From: Chionis minor
Lineage: Eukaryota > Chordata > Aves > Charadriiformes > Chionididae
Assembly: GCA_013398295.1 (NCBI GenBank)
Contig: VZSF01008845.1
Location: 248,001-312,000, forward strand
Direction of reading: 5' to 3'
DNA: 64,000 nucleotides
The notes below the pieces were generated by a model. It searched no databases and was not told where the DNA came from. It saw only the letters and a program-made list of their open reading frames with translations. The position numbers and the translations under genes were made by a program. Positions 25,590 through 37,135 of the stretch are shown one piece after another. The first letter of the stretch is position 1, and the number at the start of each line of letters is the position of its first letter.

Positions 25590-27283
25590 GAAACTAGTTA
25601 GTAAGGTTCCCTGGGAATCTAATTTTTGAGTGTAATGGTGTCTGTAAACGTTGGTCACTTTTAAGAGTGCAGGAGAGCACAGGAGTAGATGATTCTAATG
25701 TTAAGTTAGTTAAGTAAGAGGGGCAAAAGGCTGGCTTGGCTTAACAAGGATCTGCTCTGGAATTTAGATGGAAAAAGGAAGTATATGGACTGTGGAAGCA
25801 AGATCAGGATACACAGAAACACAAAGTTGCTGTTCACTAGTCTAGCAAGAAAATTTCTACAGCCAAAGCTCAGTTGGAGGTTGAAGCTGGCCAGTGTGGT
25901 GGTGGATAACAAAAAACGGAGGGTTTAAGTATGTTCACAGCAAAAGGAGGGCTAAAGAAACATTGAATTGTTACTTGATGAGGTTGATCACCTCACAAAT
26001 ATGGATGAAGATAAAGCAGAGACATTTAGTGCCTTCTTTACTTCTGTCTTTAAAACCAGTGATGGGCCCTGGAACTGTCAGTGTTGGAAAGGGTTGGAAG
26101 GATTGCCAGCGTTGGAAGGCCATGAGTGGGAGAGTTCTAAGTTCCCGGTTGACTTTGAATTGGTACAAGATTTGCTGCTGCAGCTGAATGCACATAAGTC
26201 TATGGAGCTCAATGGGATCCATTCCGGGTTAGTGAAAGAGTTTACTGATATTATTGCAAGACTTACCTTAGTTATTTGACAACGGTCTTGGGAATCTAGA
26301 GAGGTCCCAGTCATCTGGAAGCTGGCAAATGTTATTCCAATTTTCAAGGGCAGTGAAGAAGACCCTACAAATCATAGGCCTGATAATCTCACTTCAGTGC
26401 TTGGTAAAATTATGGAGAAGCTTATTTTGGGACTTGTTGAAAAACACTTGAAAGACAATGCAGTGATTGGTCAAAGACAACATGGGTTCATGAAGGGAAA
26501 GTCATGCCCTGCTAACTTGATATCCTTTTATGACAAGGTTACCTGTCTAGTAAATGAAGGGAAGGCAGTGGACATGGTTTTTTTGAACTTTAGCAAAGCT
26601 TTTTATACTATCTCTCACAGTATTACGGAAAAAATATCCAGGATATGGCTAAAAATACACATAATATGACAGGTGAACAATTGGCTGAGGGTTTGGGCTC
26701 AAAGAGTAATTGTGGCAACATCTAGCTGGTGGCCAGTCACTAGTGATGTTCCTCAGAGCTCAATTTGAGAGCCAGTTCTCTTCAATGTTTTCATTAACGA
26801 CTTGGACATAGGAGTTAGGTCACACTAAGTAAGTTTTCTGAAGATGCTAAATTAGGAGGAGCCATTGATTCTCTTGAAAGTAGAGAGGCCTTACAGAGAC
26901 ATCTTGATAAAGTGCTGGGTAATCATCAATCATATGAAATTTAACAAGAACAAATGTTGGATTTTGCACTTGGGACAGTGTGCTCCTGGATGCCTGGGTG
27001 TATGTATAGACTGGGGGACAAGAGGCTGGATGACAGCTATGCAGAAAACAATCTATGGGATTTGGTTGATGTTAAGCTCAATATGAGCCAATGTGGTGGT
27101 GCAACACACCCCCCACACCCCCTTGCACATCCCCCAACACACACTTCTTTGGCCATTTTGAGCTTCTTTACTTTGAGGGTGGCAGAACACTGGAACAGGC
27201 TGTCCAGAGAGGTGGTGGAGTCTCCGACTCTGGAGATATTCAAAACCTGCCTGGACACCATCCTGTGCAACCTGCTGTAGGTG
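25590..27283 (+). pseudogene. CR1 ORF2 (endonuclease/reverse transcriptase) remnant
   Basis: ORF2 of CR1 encodes an APE-type endonuclease and a reverse transcriptase used for target-primed retrotransposition. Only the post-endonuclease linker, part of the reverse transcriptase and the C terminus remain, broken by stops and frameshifts (for example the stop at 26277 and frame changes between 26279, 26397 and 26865). In reverse transcriptase motif A the catalytic Asp position is Asn (codon 26586-26588) and the later Asp of the motif is Tyr (26604-26606). At the motif C position the frame reads S-E-D (26837-26845), so the first Asp of the DD pair is Glu. A large piece is deleted near 27090-27160. 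It cannot encode an active protein. Confidence 0.9.
27097..27150. repeat. A/C-rich filler inside the CR1
   Basis: A low-complexity stretch of C runs and CA units (CACCCCCCACACCCCC and similar) lies where CR1 ORF2 should continue after the NMSQ block. It marks the junction of an internal deletion of several hundred bases relative to a full ORF2. The duplicate is at 28947-29000. Confidence 0.7.
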
Positions 27284-27379
27284 GACCTGGTCTGTCAGGG
27301 GGCGTGGACCAGATGATCTCTAGAGGTCCCTTCCAACCCCTAACATTCTGTGATTCTTTGATTCTGTGATTCTGTGATT

Positions 27380-28377
27380 TGGTACTTGGTGCAATTCCCC
27401 ATCCCTGGGCCACACATTAACCTAGGAGATGTCAGGCATAAATTGTGAAAAAGAAAGGACCAGAGCATGAAGGCACTCCCTTAACGTGCTTGGCTCTTGT
27501 TACCCCTATTGCTTGGAAATACCACTCCCTAACAACCTAGTACACCTGTACCTGGATTATGGCTCAAAAGGAGATGATACCAGAACGTGCAGATCTAGCA
27601 AGTTCTGGACTTGCACAACTAGTGGAAAATACCAGAATATTCTATTGTCTTGCTTGGGTTGGACTGGAAAAATACCTGACAAAAGTCAATTATAAGTAGC
27701 AATTCTAGCAAGAACCTTTGAACTCTTCTGAATGCAACAAGCTGTGCCCAATATCTCCCCTGAGTCAGGATGCTGTCTCAGGCAACTGCCTCGAGGACTG
27801 GAAGACCAGGATGAGACAATCCCTCTAGAGTCTCAATTACTGCCTACTGAGGAATGACAATTCATTGTGAGTATTTGCTCTCACTTGAAAGAGAGATTTT
27901 AACCATAGGCTAGCCTTTCTTTAATCCACCTCTCTGTTTATATGTTTGTATGCATTAGCTTTATGGATGTGGATGTTCTGTGCACATGTAGGAGTTAGAA
28001 GTGGTACCTGTCGACTCAGTAGAGTCATGTGTTATTAAGAGATCTTTGATCTCAACAGTTATAAACTGCAGTGTGTATGTGTAGTTGTGTGTGTAGGTGT
28101 GTGACCACACTTACATGGTTTTTTTATATGTATATACATTAATGTGAAAACTGTGCTTTTGCTCTTGTACGTATATGTGTTGGTTTGGGATACCTTATAG
28201 AAAGTTAGTGTGAATCTTGTTATCTTCAAATCTGTAATCAAGAGTTCCTCTTCATTTATTTAGTTAAATCACTTTGTAAATCTTTAAATCAGTTAATGAT
28301 TAAGTGGTGCTAAAACTCAACCTCTTCATCTGCCTCAAATGACTAATAAAAGGATTACTGTTAAATCATAACTGCGT
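27380..28377. other. unique-looking DNA between two CR1s
   Basis: No gene recognised. The open frames here (for example 27486-27695) have no domain and recur only because the block is duplicated. A GT-rich patch lies at 28071-28103 with irregular GTGTGT and GTATGT units. Confidence 0.6.
28071..28103. repeat. GT-rich microsatellite-like patch
   Basis: Imperfect (GT)n with interspersed A and extra G. It is present again at 29921-29953 in the right copy of the duplication. Confidence 0.75.
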
Positions 28378-28817
28378 AAAATACTTCTATCCTGCAGCAG
28401 CCAACAATGTGCCTTGGAAGCCAGAAGGGCCAACTGTATCCTGGGGTGCAATACGCACAGTATAACTAACTGACTAAAAGAAATTATTGTCTTGCTATAG
28501 CATTGGTGCTGCCTCACCTTGTGCAGTATTGAGCTCCACAACATAAGGATACAAAAATATTAGCATGTGTCCAAAGGAGGGCAAAACAGATGGTGAAAGG
28601 AGAACAAAACATGAGTTACGAGGAGCAGCTGAGGTTACTGGGTTTGTTCGGATTAGAGGAGACTGACAGGTGACCTCACTGTTGCCTATAAACTCCTTAG
28701 GACAGGAAAGAGAGAGAGGAAGGTGCTGATCTCTTCTCTTTGGTGTCCAGTAATAGCATGTGAGGGGATGGCCTAAAGCTGCATCAGGGGAAGTTCAGAT
28801 TGGATATTAGGAAAGAG
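28378..28817 (+). mobile_element. second CR1 LINE, cut off by the N
   Basis: ORF2 C-terminal region in + orientation: a block reading VQRRAKQMVKGEQNMSYEEQ (about 28571) is followed by LRLLGLFGLEE, both typical of CR1. The element stops at the N and is complete to its 3' end only in the right copy (30228-30867). Confidence 0.88.
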
Positions 28818-28818
28818 N
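28818..28818. other. assembly gap (single N)
   Basis: A lone N exactly at the junction of the two 1849-bp copies, the same configuration as at 15267. Confidence 0.97.
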
Positions 28819-29229
28819 CTTGGGACAGTGTGCTCCTGGATGCCTGGGTGTATGTATAGACTGGGGGACAAGAGGCTGGATGACAGCTATGCAGAAAACA
28901 ATCTATGGGATTTGGTTGATGTTAAGCTCAATATGAGCCAATGTGGTGGTGCAACACACCCCCCACACCCCCTTGCACATCCCCCAACACACACTTCTTT
29001 GGCCATTTTGAGCTTCTTTACTTTGAGGGTGGCAGAACACTGAAACAGGCTGCCCAGAGAGGTGGTGGAGTCTCCGACTCTGGAGATATTCAAAACCTGC
29101 CTGGACACCATCCTGTGCAACCTGCTGTAGGTGGACCTGGTCTGTCAGGGGGCGTGGACCAGATGATCTCTAGAGGTCCCTTCCAACCCCTAACATTCTG
29201 TGATTCTTTGATTCTGTGATTCTGTGATT
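28819..29229 (+). mobile_element. duplicate of the 3' part of the CR1 at 25590-27379
   Basis: Contains the NMSQ block, the A/C-rich filler, the C-terminal block and the CR1 3' end with the same ATTCT(G/T)TGATT units. It is probably not an independent insertion. Confidence 0.9.
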
Positions 29230-30227
29230 TGGTACTTGGTGCAATTCCCCATCCCTGGGCCACACATTAACCTAGGAGATGTCAGGCATAAATTGTGAAA
29301 AAGAAAGGACCAGAGCATGAAGGCACTCCCTTAACGTGCTTGGCTCTTGTTACCCCTATTGCTTGGAAATACCACTCCCTAACAACCTAGTACACCTGTA
29401 CCTGGATTATGGCTCAAAAGGAGATGATACCAGAACGTGCAGATCTAGCAAGTTCTGGACTTGCACAACTAGTGGAAAATACCAGAATATTCTATTGTCT
29501 TGCTTGGGTTGGACTGGAAAAATACCTGACAAAAGTCAATTATAAGTAGCAATTCTAGCAAGAACCTTTGAACTCTTCTGAATGCAACAAGCTGTGCCCA
29601 ATATCTCCCCTGAGTCAGGATGCTGTCTCAGGCAACTGCCTCGAGGACTGGAAGACCAGGATGAGACAATCCCTCTAGAGTCTCAATTACTGCCTACTGA
29701 GGAATGACAATTCATTGTGAGTATTTGCTCTCACTTGAAAGAGAGATTTTAACCATAGGCTAGCCTTTCTTTAATCCACCTCTCTGTTTATATGTTTGTA
29801 TGCATTAGCTTTATGGATGTGGATGTTCTGTGCACATGTAGGAGTTAGAAGTGGTACCTGTCGACTCAGTAGAGTCATGTGTTATTAAGAGATCTTTGAT
29901 CTCAACAGTTATAAACTGCAGTGTGTATGTGTAGTTGTGTGTGTAGGTGTGTGACCACACTTACATGGTTTTTTTATATGTATATACATTAATGTGAAAA
30001 CTGTGCTTTTGCTCTTGTACGTATATGTGTTGGTTTGGGATACCTTATAGAAAGTTAGTGTGAATCTTGTTATCTTCAAATCTGTAATCAAGAGTTCCTC
30101 TTCATTTATTTAGTTAAATCACTTTGTAAATCTTTAAATCAGTTAATGATTAAGTGGTGCTAAAACTCAACCTCTTCATCTGCCTCAAATGACTAATAAA
30201 AGGATTACTGTTAAATCATAACTGCGT
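29230..30227. other. duplicate of the unique-looking interval 27380-28377
   Basis: Appears identical to the left copy on inspection; no gene recognised. Confidence 0.7.
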
Positions 30228-30867
30228 AAAATACTTCTATCCTGCAGCAGCCAACAATGTGCCTTGGAAGCCAGAAGGGCCAACTGTATCCTGGGGTGCA
30301 ATACGCACAGTATAACTAACTGACTAAAAGAAATTATTGTCTTGCTATAGCATTGGTGCTGCCTCACCTTGTGCAGTATTGAGCTCCACAACATAAGGAT
30401 ACAAAAATATTAGCATGTGTCCAAAGGAGGGCAAAACAGATGGTGAAAGGAGAACAAAACATGAGTTACGAGGAGCAGCTGAGGTTACTGGGTTTGTTCG
30501 GATTAGAGGAGACTGACAGGTGACCTCACTGTTGCCTATAAACTCCTTAGGACAGGAAAGAGAGAGAGGAAGGTGCTGATCTCTTCTCTTTGGTGTCCAG
30601 TAATAGCATGTGAGGGGATGGCCTAAAGCTGCATCAGGGGAAGTTCAGATTGGATATTAGGAAAGAGTTCTTCACTGAGAAGGTGGTCAATTACTTGAAC
30701 AAGCTCCCCAGGGTCATGGCCCCAAGCCTGTTGATGTTTAAGAATTGTTTGGAGTATGCTTTTAGATATATGGTTTAACTTTCAGGTTGTCCTGCATAGA
30801 ATCAGGAGTTGGATTCGATGACCCTCATGGGTCCATTCCAACTCATGATATTCTATGAGTCTATGAT
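30228..30867 (+). mobile_element. second CR1 LINE, 5'-truncated, with complete 3' end
   Basis: The same element as 28378-28817 but continuing through TTCTTCACTGAGAAGGTGGT, CAACTCATGATATTCTATGA and the terminal TCTATGAT repeats near 30867. The wording of its 3' UTR (GGATTCGATGACCCTCATGG) differs from the element at 25590, so it belongs to a different CR1 subfamily. ORF2 is broken by stops. Confidence 0.92.
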
Positions 30868-30886
30868 ACAGTTCTCTACATACGTA

Positions 30887-30926
30887 TTCCTGGGGTTTTT
30901 TTGGTTTGTTTTTTTTTTCCCCCCAG
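30887..30926. repeat. G/T-rich then C-rich low-complexity tract
   Basis: TGGGGTTTTTTTGGTTTG, then a T run and a C run just after the CR1 end. Simple sequence, not recognised as an element. Confidence 0.7.
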
Positions 30927-31041
30927 TGGTTTCTACTCAGAGATTTTTGAGTGCTTCAGCATTAAAACTCCTCTTAGATAAGAACTTTTGGTGTATAGTC
31001 ACATGCTGTCTGGAAAATTAAACTACTAAACAACACAACAC

Positions 31042-31495
31042 AATCACAGAACAGCTGAAGTTTGAAGGTGCATTTGGAAATCATGTTGTCCAACCTCCTG
31101 TGTTCAAGCAGGGTCAGCTACAGCAGGTTGAAAATGGTTGTATTCAGTCAGGTTGTGAGACTCCACACCCTCCCTGAGTAACCTGCTCCAGTGATGAACC
31201 AATGTAAAAAAGTGTTTCCTTACATTTAGATGGCGATATGTTTTGATTTGTGATGGATATCGCCGAGAAGAGTCTGAGTCTTATGCATGTGCCACCTGAG
31301 CATTCTCTCCTCCAAGCTGAACAGTCACAGCTCTCTCAGGCTTTCCTCATATAAGCGGTGCTCCAACACCCTCATCATCTTCATGGCCCTTCACTGGACT
31401 TGCTCCAATACAACCATGTCTCTTTTGTACTGGAGAGTCTAGAACTGGACACAGCACTGCAGGTGTGGCCTCACCAGCATCTTATTAAGAAGTAA
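31042..31495 (-). mobile_element. third CR1 LINE, minus strand, 5'-truncated
   Basis: The + text starts with a CR1 3' end (AATCACAGAACAGCTGAAG) and continues with GTTGTCCAACCTCCTGTG, CTCAGGCTTTCCTCATA and GCACTGCAGGTGTGGCCTCA, a typical order for a reverse-oriented CR1. It lies only ~175 bases from the + strand CR1 ending at 30867, giving a head-on inverted pair of related elements. It is more diverged than the element at 14779. Confidence 0.9.
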
Positions 31496-32999
31496 AGCTA
31501 AAGGGTAATGAATAAATGACATAGACATTTGTCCTACATGAGCTGAGTTTGGTTCCCACCTTCTGACATTTATCAGTGAAATTGCCTGTGAGAGAATATA
31601 AACTGCCTATTTCTGACAGACATTTTGAAATAGTTGCAAAGAAAGTACATCAACTAGCAGCCGTCTTTTGGGGGAATTAATATGTAAACTTAATGAGATA
31701 CTGCTCTGCTTTGAGCTGTATCAGTGGTTTGTGGTGTATCAGCGTGCTAAGAAAAGAAATACGTCTAAGGGAAAAGCTGGATCATTGTTTCCCCAACTCA
31801 CTATATTAATCAGTCTGGCTTATAGGAAGACAGAACTGCAAGCTACCAGATAGAGAAGATCTTTAAAAAAGTCATAGTGGCAAAAACTTAATTCTGTTTT
31901 CAAGACATTGTCCAACAGTGGTTTCCATTTTCTGATTGTCTTTTTTGTTTTCTTCCCATTCCTTTTGCTTTCAGCACAGGACTGCAGGCTGTCTTGCAAC
32001 TGAATATTTGTTGATATACATTTTACCCATCAGCAATACAGGTTTTAAAATCAGTGTTAACTGTCAATTTTGTTGATGATGCACAAGGCAGAATAGAGCA
32101 CAGCTTGTGGTTTTACAGCTTTTTGTCAGCAGTATTGACAGCAGTAAAACCCTGAAGCAGAACCTACACAGGAAGCAGATATGTGAACTAACAAGATGTT
32201 ATTTTTTGAGTTTCTTTTCTAGCTCATAGCTTTTTACTGACCATATTTTAACTGGTCCATAGCCAACATAAAAATATAATGTTTTATAGCTGTAATCAAA
32301 CAAAATTTGGGAACTATCTGACCCAGGAATATAATTCTCCTTCTGTCTCAATACAAGTACACCTAATTAAATTCTCCAGTCATCTCCCAATAACAGACAT
32401 GTTTAAGCTCTGACCAGTCAATAAGCCTTATATTAAGCACATGCTTTTGATTATACAGCAATAAAAAGTAACGAGAGAAAGAGAAAGGGGAGAAGCTTAC
32501 ATTTTAATGAATTTGAAGCATTTTATTTTTTCTCAAATTAAAAAAAAAAAAAAAAGCTGGGTTATAGAAGAGAAAAAACACCACAGCTCTTGAACAAAAT
32601 TTTTTATTTTCTCTTTTATAAATTAGTAACTTCAGCTTTCTAAACTGTTAACAACAATACTGACTGGGCTAATATTGTGAAATTTTCATTACAGGCAATA
32701 GCAAATTTTAAGAATGAATGGTGATGGTATTAGTTTTCACATACTTAATAACTAAATAGCAAAGCTTTAATGACAAGCTCTTTTGTGAATCACTCAAATC
32801 GAATCTCCTAGAAATTTCACCTTATTGCTTATATCTGTTAAGCATTTCATCATACTTTGTTTAGCCAACATCAGAATCCATATTTTATGAACATTTCTAT
32901 AACCCTGCTTTTGTCTAAGAGAAGGAATACCACAGTGACAGTAGTGTTGCACATTTTCACGTCATAGCTCTAGGATTGTTTATGTGGATGTGATGTGTT
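31496..32999. other. AT-rich noncoding stretch
   Basis: No gene recognised. A 16-bp A run lies at 32540-32555. Confidence 0.6.
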
Positions 33000-33548
33000 C
33001 TAGGATTCTTGATTCAGTACCAGTGAGACGACACTGGGAGTACCTGTGTCAAGTTCTGGGTTCCTCAGTACAAGAGAGGCATGGACATAGTGGAGGGAGT
33101 CAAATGAAGGACCACAAAGATGATTAAGGGCATCCCTCCCATGAGGGAATGGCTGAGAGAGCTGGGATTGTTTAGCCTGGAGAACAGAAAGCTCAGGGGA
33201 GGAGTCCCATGAACGTTTGTAAATACCTGAAAAGGAGGGTGCAAAGAGGACATAGCCAGGCTTTTTTCTATGATGCCCAGTAACAGGACAAGACACAAGG
33301 GGCACAAACTGAAACACAGGAGGTTCCCTCTGAATGTTAACAAACACTGCTTTACTGTGAGGGTGACTAAGCACTGGCACAGGTTGCCCAGGGAAGTCAT
33401 GGAGTCTCCATCCTTGGAGATATTCAAAAGCCATGTGTCTACAGTTCTTGGCAACTGGTTCTAGGGAACTCTGAGCAGGGAGTATGGACAAGATGAACTC
33501 CAGAGGTCTCTTTCTCTGGAGAAACTTCCTTAACCATTCTGTAATTCT
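33000..33548 (+). mobile_element. fourth CR1 LINE, 5'-truncated
   Basis: ORF2 C-terminal sequence and 3' UTR in + orientation. Blocks include GMDIVEGVK (about 33080), ELGLFSLENRKLRGG (about 33157), KHWHRLPREVMESPSLEIF (33369-33425) and a 3' UTR (CTCCAGAGGTCTCTTTCTC) ending in TTCTGTAATTCTG near 33548. Only one terminal repeat unit survives. Its start is placed where CR1 similarity fades and is approximate. Confidence 0.92.
33060..33464 (+). pseudogene. CR1 ORF2 C-terminal fragment
   Basis: Conceptual translation from about 33060 resembles the last ~130 residues of CR1 ORF2, interrupted by stops, with an open tail of 64 codons (33270-33464) that ends at the natural stop before the 3' UTR. The region lacks the endonuclease and reverse transcriptase core, so it is non-functional. 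Confidence 0.85.
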
Positions 33549-35040
33549 GAAGTTATCATCCAAGTTTCCTAATGCGTCCCATTATAATTAAAAATTTTCT
33601 TCAAACTTCAAACATCAAGTGAAATCCCTTTTGCAGTATCTGCTTCTGATTAATGACATTATGATTAAAATAAAAATTAAATTATAATAATAAAAAAGAA
33701 CAGAGATCAGAATCTTAGTGAACAAGGTTAAAGGAAAATGTATTGGTTTGCAGGGAGGGAGAGAAAGAGGGAAGGAGTAAGGAAGACACAGTAATAATAT
33801 GAAATCAGACAGAAGAAAAAACCTTTTGCTCAGATTTGTTCAACCACATCCCCATAGACCAAAGAGGTCAGTAATCTGACTGAAGCCCCAAGGGTTACAT
33901 GGATGTCGTGGAGCAGAATGTTGCCCTGCTTGATTTGTTAGGCATGCAGATGGTGGCTGTCGAGGGCACTCTCCAGAACAACTTGTACAGTACAGTAGCA
34001 AGGCAAGCCACTAATCATATATTGCTCAGTTAATCAATCATTCACCTAAAAAAGAACAGATGGCACAATTCAGAAAGAGTCAATTACAAGTGTACAAAAG
34101 GGCTCATCATTATTTCTAGCCTATCCTTGCAATCTATAAAATAGACTTGTCTGTTTTAGGGACTGGCTATCTGTTCGCTGTCAAATTGAATTCACTGTCA
34201 TGCTTATCTCTTTAGAAAGATAATTTAAAATGAATGTATCACTAATAAATTCATTATCCATAAGCTCAGATAAGAATTAGAGTCAATAATAAACAAAGCT
34301 AAGTTAAACTAAAGCAACTTGGGGAGTTCCTGTAAGACATTAATAGAGTAATCTGTTCCAACAGTTCTTACAGTGATAACACAAAGGTGGGTGATGACCT
34401 TAACTTAATGTTATTGCCAGAGAGACTGCAAGGTGCAGCACACTGTATGAAGTAGTCCATCAAACCTCTGGCATAAAATAAGGGGTCTCTGGAATTTGAT
34501 TTGGAGCCTTAGTCCTAAAGCACTCCCATAAAGTTATTCAGGCTCCTAAAACTCTGATTCCAGACATGTCCAGAATCAATTGAGTTTCACAGAGTATCCT
34601 ATTACCCGTCTTTTCTTCATTATCATCAGGCTTCACACATTGACTCCAGGTCTTTGTAAAGTAGCTGCTCCATAAAGTAAACTCTCATATATAGTAGTGT
34701 ACAAAGTGTGATGGCAAGAAATATTTGCCTTTAGTGTGATAAAGTGATTGCCACCTCCTCATAAATGGCATTTTAAATCAATTAAACATTGGTTGAAACT
34801 TCTGGAAGGAACTGGGATACTATTCAACCACAAAAAGCAGAAAGATCAAAGTTAATTACAAAAACGTGTTCATTCTTGTTCCTCTTCTTTATCTGGGATG
34901 ACTAAACCAGGAATAAGTTATCCTCCAAGACTTAACGAGTTTTCACCATGCAAAGTGAAAGAACAGTCTTAGATTTTTTTGATAGAGGCTCTGAATCTGG
35001 GCATTCTACATCTTAGTGTTCGGTTCTATTAACTTATGAA

Positions 35041-35079
35041 GTTAATTAATTATGCTAATTATTATGTTAATTAATTATG
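35041..35079. repeat. 14-bp direct repeat of TTAATTAA-containing unit
   Basis: GTTAATTAATTATG occurs at 35041-35054 and 35066-35079, separated by CTAATTATTAT. AT-rich simple sequence. Confidence 0.8.
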
Positions 35080-35286
35080 AATACCAGTGGCTCCAGGTAC
35101 AAAGTAGATCAAGCCTTTATGTTTAGAAAGAAATGTCCTGAGAACTTCAAGAAAGTGTTTATGGCTGTGCATCCTGCCTGGATGTCATACTATCACTAAA
35201 CAGAAAAGGTAAAATTTGTCACAGATGGTTAGACTAAATTTTAACAACTCCATTGCTTCATCTTAAATAGTGGCACAATAGCAAAA

Positions 35287-35341
35287 GTTTTTTGGGGGAG
35301 AGGGTTGTTTTGGTTTTGGGGTTTGTTGTTTTTTTTTTTTT
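35287..35341. repeat. G/T-rich low-complexity tract
   Basis: About 55 bases of T runs and G runs (TTTTGGTTTTGGGG and similar) ending in a 13-base T run. Confidence 0.8.
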
Positions 35342-37135
35342 AAATGCAGAGGCTAGTAAGTTGTCATGCTTCCCTTAAACTCAGTGACACACAAAGTACT
35401 TTCAATCCTGTGCTCCTATTAAGTCAACATGGGTTTTCTCTCGGACTTCAATGTATAATAGCCTGAAATCTTTACAGGCAAGGTAGAAGAGGAGACTGAA
35501 ACTTGAGTGTTATATAGTGTAATCCTTTTTCAGTCCATGTAATAACAATTGCTCACAACCATATTACTCTTCTTTCGGAAAAATGACTTGCAAGGGAATA
35601 CATTTAAAATCTGTGTCAAGAAGAACTTAGGTATCATATGGTTTATAAGCGGTTCATTTTTCAATGTATCTGCTCTGATAAGAAGTGTTGATTCAGTACT
35701 GCTGGAACCTGAACGTACCAGTATTGGGGAGCTTAGCTATTCCAAATGTTATATGGAGGCTACTAAAATGGGTCCTCCAGCTGTATATATTAAGGCCAAA
35801 AGAGAGACACAATATGCTAATACAATTTTTAAATCCAAAAACAGAAATTTATTTGCTTAATTAATAAATATTTTCCTCCAAACACTGATGTCTGTTTAGG
35901 AGATGGAAATAGAAAGGCCAAAGTACAAAAGATGTTACCATTAATCCCATTATGAAATTACTTCAATTGTCAATTTACAGTTTGCTCAAGTATCATTTGG
36001 TAAGTCATAACTGTATGTGTGAAAATAATTTTTTCCAGAACTTGAAATAAGGTTTTTAGTTTTTCACCTGCAATATTCCTGACACACAGAAGATAAGAAA
36101 TATTAAATAAAACCCTGATGCTGTTTGCATATCCCTGAATGTATTTTAGCTACTGACAAATAAGAATGGCGAAAGTGTTTTTAGACTCTTTTCCTTTCTT
36201 CTTTTTTTATACTTCATTCTTCTTCTAGGTGTGAGTACTTTCAATTACAAATTTCTTCTAATTGCCTAGCTGTATTTTGCATATTTTTCATGGGCTTTAT
36301 TTCCAACCAAACAACCAATACTCACTGGAGCAATTAATCAATATTATTTCCTTCTGCCACGGAAGTTCTGCTCAATGGGATCTCTGCTTGGCAAAACTTA
36401 TACATCACATTATTGTTCTAGTCTGAGATGTATTCTGACTAGAGTAGAATAAATGGGCAATCATCTTTGTAAGAGAGTAACACAGATTTCTCAATGGTTT
36501 TTAAAAACTTGAGCCATGGCCTGACTACAGTGTTGGAGTCTGGCTTTTGGATTTAGGAAGACCAGTTCCTGTTACAGTGAATTCTCATCAAGGGATTTCC
36601 TAGGGCTTATTCTGAACTAGTCAGACTGAACAGCTACGGTCCTTCTAAATTTTTGAATATTTTGTGTTACATGAATATATATTACGGTCATTATGTGTGC
36701 TGCAGTAAAATCAATTAAATACTTGGTTAAGGTAAAAAAAAAAAAGAGCTTATCATAAAAATAAATCCATGTAAGTCTTCTGCTGCAATAAGTCACTGAT
36801 GGAATCCTGATTGCCTAACACTGATATGTAATTCAGGTTTTGCCTTACTGAAATTTACTCACCTGGCCACTTGCATTCTCTTTCTTCTCCATAGAGACAA
36901 GCAAGAGCCACAGAAGGCTTGTAGGGAGTTTATTCAACCTTACTTAAGATGAGTGTCATTCTTTTCCATTAAGGATGCCAAAAATGCTATCCCCTCTGTT
37001 TCCAAATGTGCTACAATTTAAAACACATTTCAGAAGAATGGTCTGTCCATGTTACCACTTTTCACTCCTCCTTCTCTAGGATGAGCAGCTGTATAGGCAA
37101 GAATACAGGACTACTTTTTTCTAAACCATTTCAGG

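Larger units (their letters stand above)
25590..27379 (+). mobile_element. CR1 LINE, 5'-truncated and internally deleted
   Basis: The element spans part of ORF2 and the CR1 3' end. Conserved blocks appear in order: KRLAWLNKDL (about 25719), LLDEVDHLTNMDEDKAETF (about 25970), the W-LANVIPIFKG block (about 26318), GKIMEKLILG (26403), then the C-terminal EHWNRLSREVVESPTLEIF block (about 27188) and a 3' UTR ending in four ATTCT(G/T)TGATT-type units by 27379. ORF2 sequence between about 27090 and 27160 is missing and replaced by an A/C-rich filler. The part after 26969 is repeated after the N at 28818. The 5' limit is approximate. Confidence 0.93.
26969..28817. repeat. left copy of a 1849-bp near-identical duplication
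   Basis: From CTTGGGACAGTG to GGAAAGAG this block recurs at 28819-30667 with a constant offset of 1850. I found only two differences: G27193 against A29043 and T27203 against C29053. The copy ends at the N at 28818 in the middle of a CR1. It includes the 3' part of one CR1, about 1 kb of unique-looking DNA and the beginning of a second CR1. Confidence 0.97.
28819..30667. repeat. right copy of the 1849-bp duplication
   Basis: Same sequence as 26969-28817 apart from two substitutions. It starts abruptly inside a CR1 right after the N and continues past 30667 into the rest of the second CR1. All features within it mirror those of the left copy. Confidence 0.97.
33549..37135. other. AT-rich noncoding stretch
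   Basis: No gene recognised. The open frame 35549-35860 (103 codons) has no motif. It includes a G/T-rich tract at 35287 and a short direct repeat of GTTAATTAATTATG at 35041 and 35066. Confidence 0.6.

Noticed and set aside
26969..30667. Genuine recent segmental duplication
   Set aside because: The copies meet exactly at a single N and one ends in mid-CR1; unmerged contig overlap explains this more simply. It is kept as a finding because reads could decide.
33000..33563. 187-codon open frame on the minus strand
   Set aside because: It is the antisense of a CR1 ORF2 fragment, so the frame is a shadow of the + strand element.
35549..35860. 103-codon open frame on +
   Set aside because: No motif or homology recognised; no splice or start context that favours it.
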